From contig NZ_WMEA01000004.1 of the NCBI RefSeq assembly GCF_021735925.1, positions 372,001-436,000 on the forward strand: a stretch of 64,000 bases of DNA. The letters are read 5' to 3'. The notes under the pieces are model-generated. The model saw only the letters and a program-made list of their open reading frames with translations, searched no databases and had not been told where the DNA came from. Of this stretch, positions 28,159 to 39,834 are shown piece after piece (the first letter of the stretch is position 1; every line of letters starts with the position of its first letter). Source of the DNA: Loktanella sp. M215. Lineage in GTDB: Bacteria > Pseudomonadota > Alphaproteobacteria > Rhodobacterales > Rhodobacteraceae. The position numbers and the translations under genes are program-made.

Positions 28159-28737
28159 TCAGATCCGATTAAAACCCTTATACTGGCCGTTCCGCAGATC
28201 GACGCCCATGAGAACTAGATTTTTCTTCAGATCACCGTAGGGACGCGGCTCAGATATCTGTCTGAAGCCGTAAATCCTGTTGTACATATCGATCCGGCTC
28301 TCCAGTACAGATGCCACTCCAAATTCAACAGCATTTTCCGCGACGAAATCCTCATAGATCCGCAGGGTCCGCCGGGCAGCAAGCAATCTCAAGCGCCCGA
28401 TATGGGGATCTACGGCGAGCCGGGCGGCGTCAGAAATGATCATGCCGGACTTTATCTTGGGCATTAGAATGTCTGCAAACGTTGCCATCGTCGCTGAACG
28501 GTGACAGGCCTCTGTAAGAAGATGAAGTCTAATTGTGCTGACAATTTGTCCGCTCGATAAAACCATAAATATATGGGATGTATCTGTTGCATCGTATTGA
28601 TCGGTGAAAATCTCGTCATCACGGCTTTCGATTAAGCCGTCCGCAAGATAACAGCGATACCGGAATGCCCCAACTGCTCTGAGATCATTCTCGCACTGCA
28701 CTTTTGCGACGTCGAAATTTCGCGCTAGTATGGTCAA
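28159..28737 (-). CDS. N-acyl amino acid synthase / autoinducer-synthase-like N-acyltransferase
   Basis: 192 residues, TTG start overlapping the upstream methyltransferase stop (ATTGA). It has the GNAT variant shared by FeeM N-acyl amino acid synthases and LuxI-type enzymes: FRYRCYLADGLI, an acidic DQYDATDTSHIFMV strand, VSTIRLH, and a substrate loop with SDAARLAVDP. FeeM-type enzymes move an acyl chain from acyl carrier protein to an amino acid amine. Coupling to a carboxyl-methyltransferase-like gene suggests the product is a methylated N-acyl amino acid. Acyl length and amino acid are not readable. Confidence 0.75.
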   Translation of the reverse strand: MTILARNFDVAKVQCENDLRAVGAFRYRCYLADGLIESRDDEIFTDQYDATDTSHIFMVLSSGQIVSTIRLHLLTEACHRSATMATFADILMPKIKSGMIISDAARLAVDPHIGRLRLLAARRTLRIYEDFVAENAVEFGVASVLESRIDMYNRIYGFRQISEPRPYGDLKKNLVLMGVDLRNGQYKGFNRI

Positions 28738-29288
28738 TTTCGAGACCAGAAATTAGGCAGGCAGAAACCTGTGCTACTGCGATAGGTCAAGTAGGTATCG
28801 CCATGAGGGCCGGTCCTAAGTGTCTTTTCTTCCTTCATAGCTGAGTAAATATAGATGACTACTAGTGTGGCGGAAACAAGAGCCGAAGCTTGGCTCATTG
28901 TCGCGATAGCACAGCCTGACCAGAAGAGCGTGTAAGAAACATAGAATGGATGCCTGACATACGCCCAGGGGCCGCTTGTAATAATTCCGCTAACGTGAGC
29001 GCCCTCATCAAATGCGAGGGGCAATTCCTTCTTTTTGCTGTGCAAAATTGCCCAGAAAAACAGGGCGAAGGCAACCAGCATGAAAGTCAGTGGCGCAGCG
29101 GCATATGCGAGTCCCCAGACGAAGGCGTAGGTCATAAGTGTGATTATGCCGATCAACGACAGCGCAGATATGACGTACATGCCAGCGGGGTATTTTCCAG
29201 GTCGAAAGTGCTGCTTGGTTGCAGCTGCAATGACAAGAAAATAGGAGACCGCGATGAAGCCGATTACAAAATCAATAGGTGGAGGCAC
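28734..29288 (-). CDS. ICMT/phospholipid-type integral membrane methyltransferase
   Basis: 184 residues, GTG start with AAGGA 9 nt upstream. Four to five membrane segments (IDFVIGFIAVSYFLVIAA, GMYVISALSLIGIITLMTYA, APLTFMLVAFALFFWAIL). The isoprenylcysteine carboxyl methyltransferase signature is TSGPWAYVRHPFYVSYTLFW, with a C-terminal EEKTLRTGPHGDTYLTY. The family methylates carboxylates or lipids with SAM at the membrane. It is translationally coupled to the N-acyltransferase, which points to methyl-ester formation on an N-acyl amino acid (inference). Confidence 0.82.
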   Translation of the reverse strand: MPPPIDFVIGFIAVSYFLVIAAATKQHFRPGKYPAGMYVISALSLIGIITLMTYAFVWGLAYAAAPLTFMLVAFALFFWAILHSKKKELPLAFDEGAHVSGIITSGPWAYVRHPFYVSYTLFWSGCAIATMSQASALVSATLVVIYIYSAMKEEKTLRTGPHGDTYLTYRSSTGFCLPNFWSRN

Positions 29289-29568
29289 TCAGCAACATCC
29301 TTAAAAACTTGATCATACGAAACAGCCGAATGATTTCACTTAAGCGGCCAACGACACAGAACGAGCTGCACAGAACCTCTCCACGATTATCGCTGATTCG
29401 GAAACAGTCCACGCAGTCTGTCACAATCTATAGGTGTGGCGAGGCCGATCATCAAGCCTGTTGTGTTTTAATTTTAGCGCCGTCTCCGCCCCATTGAGGC
29501 TCTTCTTGTATACGGGATCCCAAACACCTTCGGCTGACGCATTCGCCCTTGTGAGTATTGACAAAGAC

Positions 29569-30975
29569 CTATCTCACTAGGGTGGTCTGCTGCCAATCTG
29601 AGCTGGCGATCTGGTCTGTCTGATCAACCTCATCGCAGGGCACCTCGACGTAGAACGTTGTCCCGACGCCGAGTGTACTTTCGTAGTCGATTGTGCCGCC
29701 AAGGGCCGCTATAATTTCCCGAGAGATGTTCAAACCAAGTCCCGCCCCGCCGAATTTGCGTTGTTCTGATGAATCGATTTGCGTGAACCGGCCAAAAACC
29801 TGATCCTTTGCGCCGTCAGGAATTCCGATCCCGTGGTCGCGGACCGAAATGCGAGCCCGTCCCTTGTCAGCGACAAGCCAGATATCGACATCACCGTCGG
29901 CTCGCGAAAACTTGGCTGCGTTGGAAATCATATTCCCGACCACCTGCATCAGCCTGGATCGGTCGGTATCGGCATACACAAGCCTCCCGGTCACTGTATC
30001 GGCCACCAGTCGCACATTATACCGTTTCGCGAGCCCTTGATGAGACTCGATGGCATCCGTGATGAACGCACCCAATTCGATCGTCTCTTTTTCGAATTTC
30101 ATCTGTCCTTCTTCGAGCTTCTGCATATCCAGAAGATCATCGACGAGCGTCGCGAGACGCTGCGTGTTCCGGCCCGCTACTTCCAGCAATCTTTCCACTT
30201 TGAGTGGCAAGTCGCCAAATTTTCCAGAGTTGACCAGATCCAACGACCCCTTGATTGACGTCAGAGGCGTGCGGAGTTCGTGACTGACGATGGCGACAAA
30301 CTGCGACTTCACGACAAGAGCCGCTTTCGTACGCGCATGCTCCATCTCGAGGTCTTCAAGTCGTTTCAAATCTCGCCGGTACAAGCGCAGAAAGCAAAGC
30401 GAACAGTCGATCACGAAATACATCGCAAACAGGACCGTAAAGAACTGGAGCCATGGCTGCGGTGTAAATGGCGGATGGTCGACCAAAAGATCTATGAGGG
30501 TGATCGCAATGAACGATGCACCGTAAACAACCATCCGGATCGCGAGTGCAATTGCTATCTGATGGTTGTTTATAGCGGCATAGAGCGCCGCTGAGAACAG
30601 ACAGAACAAGGCCGTAAACAAACCGACACCGTCTTCTGTCTGTCCGACCCAAATCGCATAAATGCTAATGGCCGAAGCACTTACGACAGTATTGGCAATG
30701 AAGCCCGCATAGGCATACCTCGTCGCTTGTCTGTCGTCCGGGGCGATCCGATCGACCTTTCTGGCCAAAGTCAGGTCGACGTACTCGCACATCATGCCGA
30801 CCGCAAAGAACAATTCGGCTCGCCAGGGTGAAAAAAACCATCCGGTCAGCAGAGCCACCGATGCGATGATGCCTTGTCGCTGCCACGTCAGTAGCTTCAC
30901 CGCGCGGGCGTAGTCCTGTATGTTCCTGAGGATGTGGTCTGTGTCTTCCTGACGCGATGCCATTTGCGTAGTCAT
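29569..30975 (-). CDS. Membrane-bound sensor histidine kinase
   Basis: 468 residues. The N-terminal half has about six hydrophobic segments with almost no periplasmic loop (QGIIASVALLTGWFFSPW, AELFFAVGMMCEYVDLTL and others), suggesting an intramembrane sensor. A classic HisKA/HATPase core follows: VSHELRTPLTSIKGSLDLV, NMISNAAKFS, VRDHGIGIP, KFGGAGLGL. No receiver gene is adjacent. It lies 280 nt upstream of the methyltransferase/N-acyltransferase pair on the same strand. A membrane sensor beside a lipid-signal synthase invites the idea that it detects that lipid, but nothing in the sequence proves this. Confidence 0.9.
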   Translation of the reverse strand: MTTQMASRQEDTDHILRNIQDYARAVKLLTWQRQGIIASVALLTGWFFSPWRAELFFAVGMMCEYVDLTLARKVDRIAPDDRQATRYAYAGFIANTVVSASAISIYAIWVGQTEDGVGLFTALFCLFSAALYAAINNHQIAIALAIRMVVYGASFIAITLIDLLVDHPPFTPQPWLQFFTVLFAMYFVIDCSLCFLRLYRRDLKRLEDLEMEHARTKAALVVKSQFVAIVSHELRTPLTSIKGSLDLVNSGKFGDLPLKVERLLEVAGRNTQRLATLVDDLLDMQKLEEGQMKFEKETIELGAFITDAIESHQGLAKRYNVRLVADTVTGRLVYADTDRSRLMQVVGNMISNAAKFSRADGDVDIWLVADKGRARISVRDHGIGIPDGAKDQVFGRFTQIDSSEQRKFGGAGLGLNISREIIAALGGTIDYESTLGVGTTFYVEVPCDEVDQTDQIASSDWQQTTLVR

Positions 30976-31216
30976 GATAGCTCATCTTTTATGCGGCAAA
31001 CGAAATCAACTGCGGTCACGCACCACATGAAGTTGATACTCCTACAATAGCAACCCTTCACAGGAGCGCCCCACTTCAACCTTCCGGCGTGTTGTCACGA
31101 GGCCAGGCTCCCTCAGTGTTCGGCGTCCAAAAAACTCTGTGGTTCGCTCGTCAGACTGCGCGTTTCTGGGCGAGCTGGTAGCGCCCGATCACCGTTGCTT
31201 TTGGCTTATACCGGCT

Positions 31217-31792
31217 CTACGTCAAAACCCGAAAGTTCTCGTGGGTTATGACACTGAAGTTGTCTGAGACCTTGTCACGGAATTTCGTCCATTCCTGCGG
31301 GATGGTCTCACGCATGAATGCAAGGATGGCGTCGGCGAACTGCTTCTGACTTGGGTAGTAACGATTGTGGGTCACGTATTGATGCAAGACGGCCCAAAGC
31401 CGTTCAATCGGATTGAGGTGAGGGCAGTAGGGCCGCAGCTGGATCAGATGGATACGGCAAGCTGTCCTGGCGAGGAAATCTCTGACATCGGACCCTTTGT
31501 GGTAGGCGGCGTTGTCCCAGATGACATGAATGATGCGCTTGTCAGGGTTGCGCGCTTCGATCTTGGTCAGAAGCTGCACGGCACTGACCCCATCAACGGT
31601 CATGGGCTCGACAAAGGGTGCATAGAAGGTTTCAAGGTTCACAGCCCCATGAATGTTCACACGACCGCGCCCTGCCGTGCTGAGGACCGCTGGATTTGAT
31701 CCCACCCTCACCCAGCCGAATGCTGGCTTGGTCTGGTATTCCGGATGCACGGCATCGGCGAAGTAAACGACTTTATCTGCTGGTATGCGCAC
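31217..31792 (-). pseudogene. IS630-type transposase, catalytic C-terminal half
   Basis: 191 residues covering the DDE domain: FADAVHPEYQTKPAFGWV, the second Asp in HVIWDNAAYHKGSD, and the Glu in YCPHLNPIERLWAVLHQYV. The N-terminal DNA-binding half is missing; upstream of the GTG at 31792 no IS630 helix-turn-helix can be read. Probably a truncated copy. Confidence 0.8.
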
Positions 31793-32174
31793 GACTTATC
31801 TACCACCTGTTTTGGGCAGGCGTTTCGCGTCGTCAGAAAGCGATGGGCAGGATGCCGGAGCTAACAGCGACAGCTGACCAAGCTCTTATCCGCGCGTCAA
31901 AGGCGCATACCGGCATACGTCGAGAGATCCCTGTTTCTGTCGCACGTGAATACGGCAAACGCCGCTCTCGAACCATCTTGGGGGATTTCTCTGACCGGCT
32001 CCGGCACCTTGGCCATCGCATCATCTGCGTTCGGGTTTCTTTTGTAGCGCGACAATCTGGATGAGAGCAGCGCGACAATCAGGATGATAATCCTTGGCCG
32101 CGACAGGTTGAGGTTGGCTGATCAGTTTGTCGCGGGCAAGAGATATATGGCTGTTGATTGTCGCGGAGCGTCAA

Positions 32175-34567
<2,393 letters not shown>

Positions 34568-34813
34568 TTAGGGGCGAAACGCGGGTTTGGGGCCCCTCCG
34601 GTCGGGCTACGCCCTCCCTACGTGCCCCCAAACCCGCGTTCTCATCCTGATTGACGCTGGATTCTCACCTTGATTGTCGCGCTGCATTCTTTCCTTTCAG
34701 TTCCTGTTCCGGTGTTTTCTTCATTGCTTCTACAATGCTGTGCAGCAGCCTCGTCGCTGACCGCCACGCCGTTTATGGCGGGCAGCGGCGCGGTTGGGGG
34801 GAGCAGATAATAG

Positions 34814-35225
34814 TCACGCTGCACCTTCAGCACCAGTCGGCTCGGTGATCTGGGCGATGGCCCAAATAAAGCCGACAAGTTCCCGAGCCACCGCCGCATC
34901 AGCCAGTGCAGACTTCTTGCCCCGCGCCATCAGGCGGCGGTAACGGCCACACAGGCGGACCTACGCTTTCCATCCGATATCGTTCGCAGCCTGAGGGATG
35001 CTCTCCTGACGCAGCATCATTTGCGCGCCGATCTTGGCCGGGGTGCGGTATGACCAGGCTGCCTCGATCAGAACCGATCGGGCCAGCACGTTGCCCGCCT
35101 TTGTGATCCCTCCCTGACGGCGCGTCTCTCCACTGGACCGTCCTCCCGGCACAAGGCCGAGGAACGCCATCAGCTGCCGCGGTTTGTCAAAGCGGCGAAT
35201 ATCGGTGATGCTAGCCCCTGCCTGT
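34814..35225 (-). pseudogene. IS110-family transposase C-terminal remnant with an amber codon
   Basis: The Tnp_20 segment reads ITDIRRFDKPRQLMAFLGLV, GITKAGNVLARSVLIEAAWS and then, past an in-frame TAG at 34961-34963, VRLCGRYRRLMARGKKSAL and FIWAIAQ. The TAG replaces the conserved Gln of the WKAQVRL motif (one C-to-T change from CAG). The N-terminal DEDD half is absent. It ends at a TGA at 34814. Confidence 0.8.
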
Positions 35226-35339
35226 CCCCACAGCTTGGTGAGTGGGAACCATCTCTGACTTCCGCTAGAAAGACCTGAAGGCCAAACCCATCAACATGTC
35301 GGGCCTGAAACCACGGCCCTGCCGCCAATGGAGAAACCT

Positions 35340-36029
35340 ATGCTGAAATTCTATTTTCACCCCTCGCCGAACCCTGCGAAAGTCGCTCTTCTGCTGGAAG
35401 AGCTTGGTGTCGCCTACGAGGTCGTGCCTGTCGACACGCGCAAGGGCGAACAGTTCAGCGAGGCTTTCCTTGCAATCAACCCCAATGGCAAAACGCCCGC
35501 GATGACCGACGGCGCGGCAAAGCTTTTCGACAGCACCGCGATCCTGCTGTATCTGACGCAGAAGTACGACAAGTTTTTGCCGGCGAAGACATCAGAGATG
35601 CAGGCGCAATTTCTGTCATGGATGATGTTCGTGGCCAGCGGCATCGGTCCGTACTCGGGCCAGGCCGTGCACTTCAAGCACTTTGCGCCCGAGCCGAAGG
35701 ACTATGCTGTCAACCGATATGACTTTGAGGCAGAGCGCCATTGGGGTCTGATCGACAAGCGCCTGTCCGAAGGCAAATACATGATGGGCGATACCTACAC
35801 TGTTCTGGACATGGCTGTCTGGGGTTGGGCGCGTGCCGTGCCGTTTATCCTTGGTGCAGAAGCGTGGACCGCCCTTCCCAACGTGAAGCGCCTGCTTGAC
35901 GAGATCAACGCGCGCCCCGCCGCAAAGGCCGCGGAAGCGCTGTCCACCGAGTATTCCTTCAAGAAGGACATGGACGACGCGGCGAAGGCAGTGATGTTTC
36001 CGCAGAACAAGCGTCTGACTCAGGCCTGA
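35340..36029 (+). CDS. Glutathione S-transferase
   Basis: 229 residues from the ATG at 35340, with GGAG 6 nt upstream; the ATG at 35328 overlaps that site. Thioredoxin-fold N-terminal domain with FYFHPSPNPAKVALLLEELG and the cis-Pro/glutathione-binding segment NPNGKTPAMTD, then DSTAILLYL. All-helical C-terminal domain with the N-capping box YTVLDMAVWGW. Close to Nu-class or YfcG-like enzymes by the central insert SGQAVHFKHF. A very strong hairpin follows. Confidence 0.9.
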   Translation: MLKFYFHPSPNPAKVALLLEELGVAYEVVPVDTRKGEQFSEAFLAINPNGKTPAMTDGAAKLFDSTAILLYLTQKYDKFLPAKTSEMQAQFLSWMMFVASGIGPYSGQAVHFKHFAPEPKDYAVNRYDFEAERHWGLIDKRLSEGKYMMGDTYTVLDMAVWGWARAVPFILGAEAWTALPNVKRLLDEINARPAAKAAEALSTEYSFKKDMDDAAKAVMFPQNKRLTQA

Positions 36030-36035
36030 GTGCCA

Positions 36036-36064
36036 GGGGTCCGGTGCGCATGGCACCGGACCCC
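36036..36064. terminator. Strong bidirectional hairpin between GST and molybdoenzyme genes
   Basis: Perfect 12-bp stem GGGGTCCGGTGC / GCACCGGACCCC with a 5-nt loop, placed between two converging genes (stops at 36029 and 36106). Confidence 0.75.
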
Positions 36065-36105
36065 ACGCACGATCCTGGCGTGTTCAGGCCGTGACACCGA
36101 TCTTG

Positions 36106-36858
36106 TTAGATCCCCGCATACCAGTCGTAATCGCCTACATCTTCCCAGAACCCGCCTTTGCCTCTCCCCAGGCCCTCAAGGCTGGCCACGACTTCGACAC
36201 CCATGATGAACTTGGCATGCTTATAGCCCAGTTTGCGTTCGACCCGCAGGCGGACCGGTGCCCCGTGACCGACCGGCAAGGGCGCTTCGTTCATCGTATG
36301 GGCCAAGATCGTCTGCGGATGCATCGCACTGCGCAAATCTATCGACTCGTAATAAGGGGTCCCGTTGAAATCATCGGCACAGCGAAAGATCACGAACTTC
36401 GCATCCGGCTGTAAGCCCGCGGTGCGCAGAATTTCGGACAGGGGCACCCCGGTCCATTTACCGATGGCAGACCAACCTTCGACGCAATTGTGCAATGTGA
36501 TCTGGGTACGCTGCGGAAGCATCTTCAGTTCGGCGAGCGAGTATTGCGCCGGCGTGGTGACCAGTCCTCCGATCGGCAGCGACCAATCAGAAAAGCCGTT
36601 GCGCATCAGCGCAGCATAGGCTGGATCGTTCGGCATTGTGTTGCCGTTGACCCTGAAGTCGGGCGACATCTCTGTTTCGGCAAATTCCGGCGCCAGCGCA
36701 TCGCCGACCACAAACGGTCCGATCCGGGTGCCCAGCCACTCGCCTGCCCCAAGCACCAGTTGTTTGAAAGAGGGCGTGGCACCAAGGCGATCGCAACCGA
36801 TCAGGACCGCCGGAGCCGCCAGCGTCAACAGGCTGCGGCGTGTCAGAAGCTTGCTCAT
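36106..36858 (-). CDS. Sulfite-oxidase-type molybdopterin oxidoreductase, Tat lipoprotein
   Basis: 250 residues. A twin-arginine leader (TRRSLLTLAAPAV) ends in a lipobox-like LIGC, suggesting an exported lipoprotein. The sulfite oxidase fold is marked by the Mo-binding Cys in TLHNCVEGWSAIGKW and by LPVGHGAPVRLRVERKLGYK. The family includes MsrP, which repairs methionine sulfoxide, and sulfite/other oxidases. Its stop side faces the GST gene. The ATG lies 4 nt inside the upstream cytochrome b gene, so the two work as a pair. Confidence 0.88.
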   Translation of the reverse strand: MSKLLTRRSLLTLAAPAVLIGCDRLGATPSFKQLVLGAGEWLGTRIGPFVVGDALAPEFAETEMSPDFRVNGNTMPNDPAYAALMRNGFSDWSLPIGGLVTTPAQYSLAELKMLPQRTQITLHNCVEGWSAIGKWTGVPLSEILRTAGLQPDAKFVIFRCADDFNGTPYYESIDLRSAMHPQTILAHTMNEAPLPVGHGAPVRLRVERKLGYKHAKFIMGVEVVASLEGLGRGKGGFWEDVGDYDWYAGI

Positions 36859-37694
36859 TGGCCCTTCTCCTTTGGCAAGCGGAACCGGCCCGTGATCATC
36901 GATCTGACTTCGTTGAAGGGTCCTGCCAGCAGGACCATGATTATGTGGACTATAAAAAATCCGACCAGCAGCGCCATGAAGATAAAGTGCAACGATCGCG
37001 CAGATTGCCGACCGCCGAACACGTCAATCAGCCAAGGCATCAGAGCGGTCGCAGCCGGTGACATGGTCAGACCCGTCAGCACCATGCCGGGTAGCAGGAT
37101 CACCAACACCGACAGATAGGCGAACTTCTGCAGTATATTGTAGCGCAAAGCTGCGAAGCCTTTGGGAAAGTTCAGCGTGGCGTGATGCTTGATGTCGCCC
37201 CAGATATGGCGGGGCCGCAGCTCCTCTCGCGTGGGTAGCAGATCCCGCCGCGTGTGCCCGTTCCACAGACTGCGCAGCGCATAGATCAGCAGCGCCCCGG
37301 CGAACAGCCAGGCGAAGGTCAGGTGCCATCGGCGCGCCAGCGCCAGGTTATAGGTCGAAGGGATCGTGGCCCAGCCGGGAAAGGCGCGGTTGCGCACAAC
37401 ACCGCCGCTGTCAGTCCACTTTCCCAAAACTCCCGTCGTCTTGATCTGTTGCCCCGCCACAGTCAGCACACCGGCATCGGCAGTCGCCCCGATTTCCAGC
37501 CAGGCCGGATCAGGGTTGGCCCCGTAATTGCCCCAGTAGAGGCGTGGATGAGCGTTGAAGATCATCAATCCGCTGCCCAGCATGATCAGCAGCACTGCCG
37601 CGTTGGTCCAATGCCACAGCCGCGTCGAAAGTCTGTGCCGTCGCACCAGATCACCGCCGTGGGGCGAGGTGTCGGTGCTCTCATGAAGTGCCAT
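36855..37694 (-). CDS. Cytochrome b/b561-type membrane subunit
   Basis: 279 residues from the ATG at 37694 (GAGG 6 nt upstream). Four membrane helices with candidate haem His: STRLWHWTNAAVLLIMLGSG, RRWHLTFAWLFAGALLIYAL, LSVLVILLPGMVLTGLTM, LHFIFMALLVGFFIVHIIM. A periplasmic loop with two or three Trp lies between helices 1 and 2. It should link the quinone pool to the coupled molybdoenzyme, as MsrQ does for MsrP, though this is a different (b561-type) protein. Confidence 0.88.
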   Translation of the reverse strand: MALHESTDTSPHGGDLVRRHRLSTRLWHWTNAAVLLIMLGSGLMIFNAHPRLYWGNYGANPDPAWLEIGATADAGVLTVAGQQIKTTGVLGKWTDSGGVVRNRAFPGWATIPSTYNLALARRWHLTFAWLFAGALLIYALRSLWNGHTRRDLLPTREELRPRHIWGDIKHHATLNFPKGFAALRYNILQKFAYLSVLVILLPGMVLTGLTMSPAATALMPWLIDVFGGRQSARSLHFIFMALLVGFFIVHIIMVLLAGPFNEVRSMITGRFRLPKEKGQ

Positions 37695-37755
37695 CTGATG
37701 CCTCGCCTTTCTGGCCAATGACCCCGTCCTGAAAAGAGCGGGGTCGGGGTTGGCA

Positions 37756-38220
37756 TCACATGGAGTCGTGCATCACATCCATCACCATCATATCTTCCTT
37801 GCCGACACAGGCCTCTTCCATCTTCATCATAGCCTCTTCGGTCATGGCACCGTCGGCTGCCATCGCCCCGTCGGCTGCCATCGCACCATCTGCGGGCATC
37901 GCTCCGTCAGCAGCCATCGCTCCGTCAGCAGCCATCGCGCCATCAGCAGCCATGGCACCATCGGTTGCAGGTGCTGCCTCGGTCGCCATCGCACCATCGG
38001 CGGGCATCGCGCCGTCAGCCGCCATCGCGTCGCCGGCCGGCATGTCCTTCATTGCCGTATCAATGGCTGTCGCTGCCGCCATCATCCCATCCATGTCCAT
38101 CGCCATCAGTTCGGCGCAGGTCATTTTGCTGACGTCCATCTCGCTATGGGCGGCGGCAAACAGCGGTGACGCCGACAGCGCGACAAGGGTTGTAGTGCTC
38201 AGAAACAGATTGCGGATCAT
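37756..38220 (-). CDS. Secreted two-cysteine protein with AADGAM repeats
   Basis: 154 residues from the ATG at 38220 (GGGAGGA upstream). Signal peptide MIRNLFLSTTTLVALSASPL with cleavage near FAAAH, then MTCAELMAMDMDGM, a run of about twelve A(A/P)DGAM units, and a C-terminal EEACVGKEDMMVM. The layout (signal, TC-x-L, low-complexity insert, C-terminal Cys) is the same as in the two Ser/Thr/Ala-rich proteins at 15.7 and 62.2 kb. Very rich in Met, which may matter for metal binding or oxidation; function unknown. Confidence 0.75.
   Translation of the reverse strand: MIRNLFLSTTTLVALSASPLFAAAHSEMDVSKMTCAELMAMDMDGMMAAATAIDTAMKDMPAGDAMAADGAMPADGAMATEAAPATDGAMAADGAMAADGAMAADGAMPADGAMAADGAMAADGAMTEEAMMKMEEACVGKEDMMVMDVMHDSM
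37845..38040 (-). repeat. 15-bp tandem repeat array inside a secreted-protein gene
   Basis: Repeated units of about 15 bp encoding G-A-M-A-A-D / G-A-M-P-A-D steps, with small variations at third positions. Copy number should change easily by slippage without breaking frame. Confidence 0.7.
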
Positions 38221-38633
38221 GATAGTCCTCCCGGATCGTGGCCGCGCTCCATGCACGTCCTCCTCAACAGATCATACGCCCGGCTTAAAAGTGCGGCGCA
38301 AATTTAATGCACGATCACCAGAACTTGAGATGCCGTCATCTCCCTTGAGAACTTCAAGCTCCGCCAGCACCTGCAAAAGGGGTACCACCCAAAATTTAGC
38401 TGTGAGCGCATCCAGGCGCCGAGTGTCCTACCAAGGTCCGCTGCGGAACTAGGTTTGTGTCAAATGGTTCTCCCGATTGCGGTAGCTCCTTACGACAAAA
38501 CGCTCCACCGACTTTGCGCTGTGCACGTCCGGCAACGCACCTAAGGCGTCACGTAACCGTGAAGCCAAGGTATTGCGGCAACCTTCCATATGGACTGACC
38601 GTTGGGCCACTGAAACATTCCAGGAGACACCCA

Positions 38634-39680
38634 ATGAATTCCTTTAGGACACTCGCGACAACAGTCACTTTGGCAACCATTCCAGCTTTTGCGTTCGCGC
38701 AGGACACCACCGCGCCGAACACAGATGTTCCCGAAGTCGTATAGGAAAAGACCACCCAAGAATTCATCGACAGCCTGAAAGGCTCTACTCCGATCAACCA
38801 GCTGCCCTATGACGAGGCCCGTCAGGTGCTGATCGACGCGCAGACAAAGGGCGACACCGCAATGCCCGATGCGGACGTACAGGAGATGACCCTGAATGTC
38901 GGCCCCACCGGCGAGGTCAAGGTTTATAAAGTTCGGCCCGCTGGTACCGAAGGCAAAACGCTGCCGGGCGTTGTTTACTTTCACGGCGGCGGTTGGGTGC
39001 TGGGGAACTTCACCACCCATGAGCGGCTGATGCGGGATATGGCGACGCAGACGAACGCGTCAATGGTATTTGTCGAATACAGTCCTGCGCCCGAGCAAAA
39101 ACATCCTGTCCAGCTTGATCAGGATTATGCTGTTCTGCAGTACGTCTCGGAAAATGCCGCAGAGTTTGGCATTGATGCCAACCAACTTGCGATTGCAGGT
39201 GACTCCGTCGGCGGCCAGATGGCGGCCGTGACGGCCGTGCGCGCCAAGGCCGATGGCCCCGCGCTTGACGCAATGGTCATGTTTTACCCGGTCACCACCG
39301 CCGACCTGACCAGCCACTCCTATGAACTGTTCGCTGACGGCCCGTGGCTGTCCAAAGCCAGCATGGCGTGGTTCTGGGAAGCTTATCTGCCCGAGGGCAC
39401 CGATAGTGCCGATCCGATGATTTCTCCGCTAAACTACGGCGCAGAAGATATCGCGGACCTACCGCCAGCGCTGGTCATCACCGATGCAAACGACGTGCTG
39501 CGGGATGAAGGCGAGGCCTTTGCATCAAAGCTGACATTGGCCGGGGTCGAAACGCAGAGCACGCGTTACGATTTTACGACGCATGATTTCGTGATGCTGA
39601 ACGCCTATGCGCAAACGCCCGCGACAACAGCCGCGATCACCGAGGCCGCGAACTTCCTGAAGGATCACTTCACGAAGTAA
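38634..39680 (+). pseudogene. Secreted HSL-type alpha/beta esterase split by an amber codon
   Basis: The frame starts at the ATG at 38634 (CAGGAG upstream) with a signal peptide (MNSFRTLATTVTLATIPAFA), then a TAG at 38742-38744, then continues open to 39680. After the TAG it encodes a complete hormone-sensitive-lipase-type esterase: oxyanion motif YFHGGGWVLG, nucleophile Ser in GDSVGGQMAA, Asp in TDANDVLRDE, His in FTTHDFVML. If translation restarts downstream (ATG at 38862), the enzyme would lack export. Read-through or a sequencing error is possible. A strong terminator follows. Confidence 0.8.
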
Positions 39681-39701
39681 TGGCTCAGACGCTCCCGAAA
39701 G

Positions 39702-39726
39702 CCCGCCCTCTAATAGGGCGGGTTTT
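39702..39726 (+). terminator. Rho-independent terminator after the esterase gene
   Basis: Stem CCCGCCCT / AGGGCGGG with a 5-nt loop, directly followed by TTTT, 22 nt after the stop. Confidence 0.85.
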
Positions 39727-39834
39727 CAACCGGAAAAGCTCGGATCACGGCCCTTCCAGCACGTCCCGTTTCAATACTGACGGAACCAACCTGCAGCAGA
39801 GATCACCAGCCGTTTAATCCGATAGAGGACTCCC

